A stretch of DNA of 64,000 nucleotides from Clarkia xantiana subsp. parviflora (taxonomy: Eukaryota; Streptophyta; Magnoliopsida; Myrtales; Onagraceae), in contig JAPTYO010000002.1 of the NCBI GenBank assembly GCA_036873135.1, forward strand, positions 41,903,452 through 41,967,451, written 5' to 3'. A program made the translations under genes and the position numbers. This document shows, piece after piece, positions 22,421 through 31,266 of the stretch. The notes beneath the pieces were generated by a model. It ran no database searches. It saw only the letters and a program-made list of their open reading frames with translations, and was not told where the DNA came from. The stretch's first letter is position 1, and each line of letters begins with the position of its first letter.

Positions 22421-23070
22421 TGTTGGATCACGGTTGGAACTCCGGTACGGTCTTAACGGAAATTCAAGGTCCTTCGCTCCACGTAATCCTGGAAGAGGGG
22501 AATAGACCGGGCGGTGACCCAGAATCCCTCTCTGATGCTTAAATGAGAATCTCGTGGCAGGCAAAAGCAAGCAATAGTATGAGTATCAAAAACGTATGTG
22601 ATCTGAGGTAACTTCTGCCCTTTTATAGGAGAAGAGTTACCTCAGTTACCTAATGAACCACTGGGGCAGTTAGCCCACGTTCCGCTTATCTCGGCCACGA
22701 TCACACTTATCTCGGCCACGATCCCGCTTATCTCGGGCCACTTCCTCACTACTCTGATAGTGGGCGCGTTTCTCGGCCTAAACCTCTGATAGCAAGTCCC
22801 GACCAATATCGGGGACTCCAGAGTTAGCTCCTTGTGTCACCGCTCGGGGCCCCTCGTCATCGTGACAGGGCCAACATTCTCAGGGATTCATCATCGGGGC
22901 CTACTTAAAGGCGTCTCATCGGAAGCATCCAGCTCGCTTGTCGGGACCTCTCACCATCGGGACTCCTCTTGTCGGGACCCTTCGCATTGGTCTTCTTGAC
23001 CTCTTTTAGTGCCCAATGGGCCTATTCACCGTTTACTCGTCGTTAAAGGGCCTAACGGCTATACCCATCA
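22421..23070 (-). repeat. 5' LTR of element B
   Basis: 650 bp; same ends as the left LTR. Minus-strand TATA box CCTATAAAAGGG at 22618-22629. Relative to the 3' LTR it lacks 15-16 bp in the TCGGGACC repeats and a few bases near the U3 start. Confidence 0.95.
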
Positions 23071-23242
23071 CTACTCATGCTTATATAATCATACATTTAC
23101 ATATATCTTGAATAGGTATGATACGAAAGATAGATGCATGGCATGCATGCCTAAGTCCCAAAATCAAGTGTTTCCACATAAAGATGCATGATAAGCATAG
23201 AAAGGGCGGCTATATACAAGTGTGATAAAGGTAGTCAATCCA

Positions 23243-25309
23243 TTAATCAAGAGCGGCAGCATCGTCGCCGTCATCATCACAAAAGAGAGTAGTATCCACA
23301 GCTCTACTTGAGAAAGTCGAAGAATGAACATGCCTCCCTTCGATAGGAGGGGTAGAATCCTCACCAAAGAAAGCTGCTATGTGTGCGGAAGCAAATCCGA
23401 CAAAGTTGCCAGCTTCATTGAAACCAAGTAAAGGGTTGATATCATATATCTTAACAGCAAGATCTTCACCATAGGTCTCAACGATGACCTGACACTTCAC
23501 CTTGGCATTCACTTCAAAACTCGGGAGATGCCTTATACTGAGCGATACAGTGAAAAGTCTCCTCGCCAATGTTCTTCAAAAGTACCTACGCCAAGCGCTT
23601 GAATACAGCTATGGCCTCATATTCCTTCTCCTTTCAAAGTCGGATGACCTCGGCTTCAAGGGATGCAATGTGACTCTGTTAAACAAGCTCATATGAATAA
23701 AGGTGGAAGCCTTCCCATTCATAACACACACCATCTCTATTAGTCACTCCAACTCGGTCCTCTGGACATTGACCTTCTCGGTCAGCACGACCATGAAGAA
23801 GCCCAGGTCGACCGCAACGGCGACAGCTTGAAAATGATAGGCACATGCCAGACAGTGAAAGTCTAATAAGGGCAATATAAGAGTGAATATACTAATAGGG
23901 GCATGTCGAGACAGAGCTCCGTTAACAAACTTAAACTCGACCAAGAGAGTCAGGTAACGCCCTACGATCGCCAAGGGCAACAATAGCATTCATTATGCGA
24001 ACAACGATCTCCGGTGTCACCAAAGAGGGTCATTAACCAAAAGTGTAGCTTCTGATGGAAGCAAAAGGCACCTAAGCAGTAATAGAAAATGTCACCATCG
24101 AGAGGCCGCATCATGATCTCTCGGGAAAGTATGTGGTGCTAGATGCACGCAGTATATCAATAAGAAAGCAGTTTAGAACATCAAGACAAGCACACAAGTA
24201 AGAAGAATGCGTAACTTCAAGATACGCCTTAGTAACAAGTTCGAAATGGCTGAATACGCCGTCATAATAAGAAGTGATCTCTCGTATAAGAGTATGAGCC
24301 TTACCTTGGTTAGCATCAGTGACTGCAGCGTTAACGCCAGTGGCAACATCGTCAACGCCATTGGCGGCAGCATCAGTGCCAGTGGCTGCAGCGTCAACGC
24401 CAGTGGCGACAGCATCAACACCAGTGGCGGCAGCGGCAGCGTCAGCGTCAGTGGCTACAGTGCCAGCACCAGCGGCTGCAAGTGCAGCATTAGCGGATAC
24501 AGGATCAACATCCCCCTTCCTTTTGTCACGGGGAAGAGTCGGCACCAGATCATCAAGATCGATCACTCCTCTCTTTCGATTAGAGGAACTACGAGAACCT
24601 CCAGCCACGGCGACAGGCCTCTTGGCAAACAAAGTGCTAGTGACCTCGTCAGCAGTGTCGCTGCACCTTGAAAAAAGCAAAGTAGACATGAGAGAACAAC
24701 TATACCAGGAAGTAGGCAACTATCATAACGATAAGGTGTACATACACATCTGCAGCCTTAGACACCTTTGAAGACTTAGATGCTCTCTGAACAACAGAAG
24801 AAGGAGCTACCTCCCTACCTCTCCCAGCGACACCCTAGGAGGAGCGATCTACTTGTGACCATGGTTCCACGTCAGCATATAAAGGGAGTGATAGTCTCAA
24901 TCTCGGACTTTGAATACCGCTCAAAGGGAACCACAACTTGAAATGATTCGATCAAACCCGGCATAACAATGATGGTCACACAATCCTCTAAGTGAAAGGC
25001 ATCCCCAATAAATTTTCTTTCATGAAGATCTACCTCAGACACCGACCCTGAATCCTCTACCGGAGCACCCTCCCTATAGGAAGACCTCCGGGCTGAAACC
25101 GCGACAGAAGAAGAGTCTTCATGACACTCATGATCAAAAGAAGACACATGTCGAAATGAGATGTTAAAGTCAAGCTGAAGCAACGGGTAATAACCCCGAC
25201 ACCGACACAGTCTCGTGAGAACACTCCCAATCCTCGTCGAGCCCGATGTCAAGTAACGACCAGGAAATATAACAATAGGGTCTATAGATGAAGAACATTT
25301 ACATGTCAT
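23243..25309 (-). pseudogene. Antisense additional gene of element I, multi-exon remnant
   Basis: Minus-strand pieces, opposite to I's gag. About 24872-25309 is an acidic, Ser-rich segment with no recognised domain. Exon 24305-24660 has a clear acceptor and donor (CCAAG before GTAAGG). It encodes KRPVAVAGGSRSSSNRKRG (a nuclear-signal-like basic stretch), LPRDKRKGDVD, and then a hexapeptide-type repeat of ATGVDA from about 24500 to 24330. The last part, 23243-23569, encodes FEVNAKVKCQVIVETYGED and an acidic end (CDDDGDDAAALD). The WKxxYFF domain of B, G and H was not located. Several frames are needed, so the copy is decayed. Its position and orientation match the gene in B. Confidence 0.55.
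24310..24500 (-). repeat. Imperfect short repeat coding for (A/T)-G-V-D-A units
   Basis: Degenerate 18-bp-scale repeats (GCGTCAACGCCAGTGGC and variants) inside the antisense gene of I. In the minus frame they give alternating Ala/Thr/Gly/Val/Asp hexapeptides. Confidence 0.75.
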
Positions 25310-26640
25310 AGCAACAGCAATATGAAGTGCGATAGAGATACAAGGGTTGACACCCCATGTCCATGACAGGGTCAGTACCTAGTATAAAAGTAACACAAGA
25401 CGAGACTGACATAAGGGCAAACACCCTATGTCCACAACGACGACAATGCTCAACTCGGGGGCAACATATGGAATATATGCCATGAATTGCAAATAGACAT
25501 AAGGATCAGTACCTAATGTCTATAATGACTAAGTACGTCTACTACGAAGGCAATGCGATTAATGAACACTATAAAGCTGGATGGATGCAAGGGTAGAACC
25601 CTACACCAATAATCAAGATAACGCCTACTACAGAGGCAGGACAACCAACACTATAAGGTGAGACGGACTCAAAGGTCGATACCCTACGTCCATAACGATG
25701 ACAAACGATTACTTTGGAGGAAATATGATAAACACAAACCACAAGGTGCAATGAGCACAAGGGTCGACACCCTATGCTCATGAAGAAGACGGTATCATGA
25801 GGAGCGACAGGCGCAAAGGTCAATACCTCATATCTATAATGACTAGCAAGCCTACTATGAGGGCAGCATGATGAATACAAGGGATAACAACCTACACCCA
25901 TAAAGACGACAACGTCACCTCGGGGGCAGTTCAACAATATATGTGCTATAGTGTAGTGCAGGCGCAGAGATCAACACCCCATACTTACATTGATTCCTAC
26001 AACTACTTGATAAGCACAACGACATATGCATACTAGGCGACACGCCTGATATAGGGGTCGACACCCCACCTACAATACATCACTGATGTCCACTTCAGGA
26101 GCAACGTCATATGGTACCAATGACAATGAGTATTACAATGCAATGGGTAACCCCCTAAGCATGGGACGATCACTACGCCTACCCTAGGGGGGCAACGATA
26201 CATATGAAAGGGATCAACCACCAAGTATATGAAATACTACAAATGCAACCACAAGGGTGACAATGTCATCTCGGGGACAGTATAACAACACAAGGGTAGT
26301 AGTCTAGTGTATGCGAAGAGATCAAACACCAGTAGCGGATACTACACCTACTAGGTGGAAACAACGCCTTATATAGGGACTGGCACTCCATTCACCATGA
26401 GATGATCACTCCGCCCTAGGGGGGAAACCTTACACCTTTCAATATGATACATGGCAGAAATGTAGGGAGACCCCCCATGTCTGACACAGTGATATGTGAC
26501 AAGGCGTTAAGGGTAACCCCGTACGTCAGTTCTATGCAAATATGATGGCAATGCAAGCATAGCATATGACGTCATCGACGCGAGACCCAACACCTCACGT
26601 CTAAGGTATCAATAAGTCCACTTCGGGGGCAAATTTTTTA
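25310..26640. repeat. Degenerate long-unit array with polypurine-tract-like words in element I
   Basis: Many diverged units of about 80-110 bp built from CAAGGGTCGACACCCTATG, ATAATGACTA and CCTACTACGAGGGCA-type blocks. CTCGGGGGCA or a close variant recurs at about 25450, 25920, 26275 and 26626, resembling the genuine polypurine tract at 27729. The array lies between the antisense gene and the 3' LTR. Confidence 0.65.
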
Positions 26641-27726
26641 TATAACTGTTTTCAAGTGATTACAGGTTACCATCATATTGCTCAACATGATTATCAAGCA
26701 GAATGGAAGCAATGGCATTCCTACGCAGCCAACTATAAACCTGAATGGAAGCAATGGCATTCTTATGCAGCCAACATGTGAAATCTTCGAAAAATCGAAT
26801 TTTTTTCAAAATCGGAACTGAGGTAACCCCTTTCCGATTATATACAACGATTCACTTGTCCTTGACTTAACCATATATTGCAAGTAATTGTTACATGCTT
26901 AGGCATATATTCATGATATATATACATGCATCCATATGCATCACCACTAGTGTTGTCAAACACTCAGTAATTTTATCACCCATTACCATGTGTGCATCTA
27001 GGTGCATCATAGCTATAGTGTCATAACACTTCTGAGTTTTCTATCACCCGACATGATTGTGCATGTATTGCCATAACTATTCATGACTAGTGATTTTTAC
27101 ACTAGAGCATATACATATCATTGATAGATGCACGTTGATATACATCATTGATAGTTTCCCATGATAGATAGAAAATTTTCATTTCACTACCATTATTGCT
27201 TTCATATGCATTAAAACAAGTATAGTAGAACACTTAGTTTACTATCGAACACATATGCACACATAGATGCATCCTTACTTGTTTCATGTCAATTATGAAT
27301 TTTTTTCACCACTAAGCATGACTACATCCATCGACACTGACACAGTCACATGTCACTACCTTGCAACACCCTCAAAGGTGCACAGCATGTCACATTGCTA
27401 TTCATTGATATACGCTATATTTATTACCCATACTCATACCCTCGATATCATGTCCATATGCACCTACATTGTTACATATGATTTATTCCACACATGTGAT
27501 CCAAATCATCAGTTGCATACACGTCGTCATATGATAGCACGCCTATGACTAACCACTTACATATATGAATTTTTCTATGAGTTCAACGATGATATAGGTC
27601 AAACCCTCCTAGAACGGAAGGAAAGACCACTTAATATAGACGAGCAAAGGTAATCCAAAATTCGAGGTACAATCGGGCATTTAATCCTTCTAGATAAATA
27701 GAGTCAAGAAACGGTAAATCAATTCT
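26641..27726. other. 3' internal spacer of element I, no gene seen
   Basis: AT-rich. A duplicated GAATGGAAGCAATGGCATTC block lies near 26700 and 26743. Short ATGCATC-rich words between 26880 and 27540. No coding signature. Confidence 0.4.
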
Positions 27727-27741
27727 TGACTCGGGGGTAAA
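27727..27741 (+). other. Polypurine tract of element I
   Basis: TTGACTCGGGGGTAAA abutting TGATGGATATACACCC, the 3' LTR start. Confidence 0.85.
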
Positions 27742-28064
27742 TGATGGATATACACCCGATTGGACCTCAATAAGGCTCAAACACGCTCGTCCCACCAACC
27801 TCAAGGTAAGTCCGTTTATTCCTAAGGGTACCGAGCTCGGATTGAGACAACAGAGCTCTGACTTGACTCTATTTTCTCTCTCTAGAATTATATTCTTACT
27901 TTGGCATCGGAGAGGGTTTGCCAGAGACACCCCCCCTCTCTGGCACTGCCCTTTGTGCAGGTCCGCCAGGCACGAAGTTCGATTGACCGTAACCCGGAGA
28001 TTGGGGGAACATGACTCGACTCAAGGCCGCCAAGATCAGACCCCCGGACGAACAAGTTCCAACA
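27742..28064 (+). repeat. 3' LTR of element I with internal deletion
   Basis: Both ends match the 5' LTR, but about 270 bp in the middle (the part from 5285 to 5555 of the 5' copy, including the U3 inverted repeats and TATA box) are missing. The 323-bp LTR ends GTTCCAACA and is followed by GCCCC. Confidence 0.9.
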
Positions 28065-28583
28065 GCCCCTAATTTCATGTTTGACATGTATGCTAGAATG
28101 TTGAGGATGTAGTTGCATTAAAAAATTTACACGGAAGTAGAATTATATATGCAAGCATGAGTTCCTCGGAACATTAGACGCGTGACGCGTAAGCATGAGT
28201 GTGATTTGTTTGATGAATGTTACTTGTGTATGATAATTTACATGGTTAGTAGAATTATATATGCATGAGTGAATTCATCGGAATATTTTTCCATAATAAA
28301 AAGGGCCTTGGGAAAGCCAAGATCGGGTATGGTTGTTTTAAAATTCCCGTTCCGGTAATTTGCTATTAAAATCGTTTTAAAAAGACTGATCTATTGGATT
28401 GAAAACGGCGCTAATGTGAACTCTTTCACAGCCATCTTCCATTGGTTTACTGGTGGTCGGTTGGTTTAGATGACTGAGGGATCATTATTTTTCGGATTCA
28501 ATCTTAATAGATATCTGATGTATGCAAATCTTTCTCAAAATGTTATTGTCTACCTAATTTTTGCATGATTATCAAAGTGCTAG
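28065..28583 (+). other. Copia C leader, resumed after element I
   Basis: Collinear with 52295-52870 of copy F, apart from a short deletion after the junction. Non-coding. Confidence 0.75.
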
Positions 28584-29458
28584 CAATGGCTGCGATCAGC
28601 AATAAAATCTCTCAAATAAACAAGTGAGTGAGATTGAACAGCAACAATTTTAAGATCTGGAATAAGGGAGCGAAAATGGTAATTACTGAAATGAGAGGTT
28701 TGGAGCTTCTGACTACGAAGAAAGTCAGGCCAGAGGGAGACCTCACGGCTGAACTGGAGAAAACCCATGATGAATGGGATGCAAAGGACCAGGAGATCCG
28801 TTCCGCCTTGCTGTCACTGCTTGAGGATGACATACTCTATGGGTATGATCACTATGAGTCTACCAAGGACCTATGGGATGGGCTTAAGGCAGGGTTTGGT
28901 GTTTACACCACTGCCGAGAAGCGATAGTTAAACATCTCTTTAGACGCATACAAAATGAATCCAAAGCATACAATGAAGGAACATATCAGAGATATGTCTA
29001 ACATGCTTGCTGAACTCAAGGAAGCAGGAGAAATCCTGATGGAGGAACAGAAAGTCCAATGCGTGATCCGATCCTTACCTGACCCTTGGAGTAGCAAGAA
29101 AATGCACCTTGCCCATGCCACTCAACTCGATAACCTCGAGAAAGTGCGAGTTCATCTTGAGCTGGAAGAGGATCGTCTTAAGGCTGAAAAGCCTATGGCG
29201 GAAATAAATATGGCATCCTTATTTCCAGCTGAGCAAAATGGTAAGCACAAGAGAAAGGGAAAGAATCTCCAGGTCAAGGCTGACAAGCCACTAGCTCAAA
29301 AACCTCAGAAGAAGTTCAAGCAAAAACAATTCAGTGGTAAGAAAGACAAAGCAAAACAGACACGTAAAGAGGAAACTCAAACGTGTTTTAGGTGTGGCGT
29401 GAAAGGACACCTTGTTATTTCCTGTACCAATCCCCCCAAGGTACGTGTTGAACAATAA
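28584..29458 (+). pseudogene. Copia gag with two premature stops
   Basis: The frame starts ATGGCTGCG at 28584 and encodes MAAISNKISQINK, a stop at about 28623, then NSNNFKIWNKG. It continues through ALLSLLEDDILYGY and KDLWDGL (UBN2-type copia Gag), a second stop at 28925-28927, and LDAYKMNPKHTMKEHIRDM. After a lysine-rich linker comes one zinc knuckle, CFRCGVKGHLVISC (CX2CX4HX4C, about 29387-29428). The frame ends TAATGA at 29456. Length and order are normal for a separate copia gag. Apart from the two stops it is well preserved. No protease or pol follows because element C is truncated here. Confidence 0.9.
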
Positions 29459-29466
29459 TGAAAAAC

Positions 29467-29775
29467 TCATAAGTTCACAAAGAGGGGGCGGCGACTTCCA
29501 TCGGTCAGTTGAAGTCTTTCCAACCTCTGTTGGGTTTGCTGAAATTCTCTAGAGAGAGATCCTCCCGTGAATGAGCTCTCGCCTTGACTTTGGAAGGCCT
29601 CTTGTTGAGTCGAGCGATTCGCCCGAGCCTTTTCTGCCCTGACATGGAGGGTTTCCCTATGGATTAGATCCTCCAATCTTTGCACGAGTTCCGTGTATTG
29701 AGTGATGGCTAAGGATTGGGATTGTGGTTCCAACCCTTTGAAGAATGTGAGGATGGCTTCTCCCTCTTGAGAAGC
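29467..29775 (-). pseudogene. Gag-like C-terminal fragment fused to H's antisense gene
   Basis: Minus-strand frame (open from 29817) with GEAILTFFKGLEPQSQSLA and TELVQRLEDLIHRETLHVRAEK. This matches the end of the Gag core in L (GELIRTFWRGLRSQSQALK...) and D (GEIIRAFIRNLG... then THIDLERHRVKA). A Gln/Arg/Ser-rich tail follows, to a stop at 29467. It lies on the same strand as H's antisense gene, directly after that gene's donor site at 29856, where a coiled-coil exon would be expected. It may be gag of the minus-oriented element A left beyond the copia insertion, or a fusion. Alternatively it is the terminal exon of the antisense gene; the Gag similarity makes that less likely. Confidence 0.5.
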
Positions 29776-29856
29776 CTCAATAAGATAAAGGCCATGAGTC
29801 AAGAAATATGTCAACAATAAAATGTTTTAAAAAGAAACCTAGAAGATATCTTTTAC

Positions 29857-30252
29857 CTTGGCATGTCGCTGCGTAAATGAGCGAATGATCACATCGACCT
29901 CCGCTGCATTAATCAATAGACGCGGGCAGTCTCGAAGCGGCACAGAGGCGTTGATAAAATGCAATGCCAAGTCATGATTGACAAGGGAATGACCCTCCTT
30001 CAGCTGATATCCCTTCAAGGAAGCCCAAGGGTTCCAGTCGACTTCCTCGTTCGAATCTTCGGGGGCACAATAAAGCATCTTCCAGTTAAAAAGATGACCC
30101 TGAAACCGTAGACCTGTGAGGGCCCGAGGAACGGAAGAGTCGGCGACACCCTTACCTTTTAAATCGACACCTACAGGAATAGAAGGAGGAATTCAAAAGT
30201 CACTTCGGAAAAAGAAGAGTCAAATAGACAAAGAATCCTCATACCTCTTGTG
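29857..30252 (-). pseudogene. Antisense gene of element H, 3' segment
   Basis: Exon 29857-30170 encodes the conserved module WNPWASLKGYQLKEGHSLVN then HFINASVPLRD and EVDVIIRSF. It aligns residue by residue with G (SLKGY, LNEGHSLANRDMALHLLNASVP) and more weakly with B (TLQGVQLRQGDTYPELGLHL). It is preceded by a 74-bp intron (30171-30244, GTATGAG to CTGTAG) and followed by a donor, GTAAAAG, at 29856. The upstream coding part continues at 36034 beyond element D, which inserted here (GCGGG/GCGAG duplication). Confidence 0.8.
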
Positions 30253-30257
30253 GCGGG

Positions 30258-30540
30258 TGTTAGGTTATAAGTTTTAGGTCAACGGGTCGTCGGCCTAAAT
30301 CCTACTCCTCACTGGTGAACTAGCGGATCCTGTGCTTCCTGGGTTCGGTCGTTCTGTTCCTTTCCTTCTTCTCCCTTCGCCCTGCAAAAGGGGAAATATC
30401 AAGCACGGAGGGGGGGGGGGGTGGTGCTTGATGAACCCTCTCCGATGCTTAAGTCAGTACGTCTTCTTTAGAGAGATAAAGTTAGAGAGATGCCAAAGCT
30501 AAAATTGCATAAATGGCCAAGATGATCAAATGAATGGTGG
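30258..30540 (-). repeat. Truncated 3' LTR of element D
   Basis: Matches 34662-34940 and then breaks off into the minisatellite, losing the TATA region and U3. Contains a run of more than ten G near 30410-30421. Confidence 0.9.
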
Positions 30541-31000
30541 AATCTGGTAGTTTGAATGGAGGGCACAAGTTAGACCAAAGATACGCTCCTGGTGGGCGTC
30601 GAATCTGGTAGTTTGAAATCTACCTCAAGATACGCTTTTGGGGGTGTCGAATCTGGTAGTTTGAAATCCACCTCAAGATACGATCTTGGGGGCGTCGAAT
30701 CTGGTAGTTTGAAATCTACCTCAAGATACGCTCTTGGGGGCGTCGAAGGTCGTAGTTTTTAGAAACTACTCTCAAGATACGCTCTTGGGGGCGTCGAAGG
30801 TCGTAGTTTTTGGAAACCACTCTCAAGATACGCTCTTGGGGGCGTCGAAGTTCGTAGTTTGAAAACTACTCTCAAGATACGCTCTTGGGGGCGTCGAAGT
30901 TCATAGTTTGAAAACTACTCTCAAGATACGCTCTTGGGGGCGTCGAAGCTCGTAGTTTGAAAACTACTCTCAAGATACGCTCTTGGGGGCGTCGAGGGTG
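30541..31000. repeat. 47-51-bp minisatellite in element D
   Basis: About nine units of CTCAAGATACGCTCTTGGGGG followed by CGTCGAAG and a GTAGTTTGAAAACTAC hairpin-like part. The first unit (30565-30600) keeps the TTAGACCAAAGATACGCTCC form of element J's 103-bp repeat. Adjacent units at the right are nearly identical. Confidence 0.95.
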
Positions 31001-31266
31001 TTGTTTTGACTTAGAAGTCATATCTGTGTAAGGATAACATAATGATTATATCACCACCTTCTTTGAAAGATGCTTTTGAGTAACTTCTACTTCATTAGGA
31101 GCATTCGTGCTTTATGTACACTTGGGGTGCCTTGGATGGACCAAGACACCCTTTGAAGGAAATCAAAGATAGTTGTAGAGTCGGAGTAACTTCTTGAGTT
31201 CTCCTTCTCAAAAGTTGTTTTTGGAAAACTTAAAATGCTTGAACATGCAAAGTGCTGAATATTAAA
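31001..31266. other. Spacer after gag of element D, no gene seen
   Basis: Short AT-rich stretch between the minisatellite and the end of the coding frame; nothing recognised. Confidence 0.4.

Larger units (their letters stand above)
16891..23070 (-). mobile_element. Element B: complete gag plus antisense-gene LTR element, no pol
   Basis: A 6,180-bp element flanked by perfect CTACT duplications (16886-16890 and 23071-23075). LTRs 16891-17561 and 22421-23070 differ by roughly a dozen substitutions and two small deletions. Read on the minus strand: 5' LTR, primer site, gag, convergent antisense gene (plus strand 18085-20898), polypurine tract, 3' LTR. There is no room for, and no trace of, protease, RT, RNase H or integrase. 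It is the cleanest example of the architecture in this window. Confidence 0.92.
5192..28064 (+). mobile_element. Element I: gag-type non-autonomous Ty3-like element hosting J, K and B
   Basis: Plus-oriented element bounded by LTRs 5192-5783 and 27742-28064. The flanking five bases are TCCCC on the left and GCCCC on the right; copy F of the interrupted copia reads GCCCC at that spot, so one base of the left copy has mutated. It inserted into the leader of copia C. Subtracting nested J, K and B leaves about 11.4 kb. It holds broken gag (5834-6517 and from 10768), a protease remnant (12009-12270) and a minus-strand antisense gene (about 23243-25309). No RT or integrase was found. Confidence 0.8.
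3099..29462 (+). mobile_element. Copia element C, interrupted by element I and truncated after gag
   Basis: Ty1/copia element with 5' LTR 3099-3700, an initiator-Met primer site, a long leader (3714-5191 and 28070-28583) and gag (28584-29458). Element I splits the leader. Copy F at 50229 supplies the reference for the uninterrupted leader: the text before 5192 and after 28064 is contiguous there. Protease, integrase, RT, RNase H and the 3' LTR are absent. The sequence changes at about 29462, right after the gag stop, into unrelated gag-like and antisense-gene DNA, so a deletion removed the 3' half. Confidence 0.8.

Noticed and set aside
24319..24771. Alanine-rich plus-strand frame in element I
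   Set aside because: Complement of the hexapeptide-repeat exon on the minus strand, which has proper splice sites and basic clusters.
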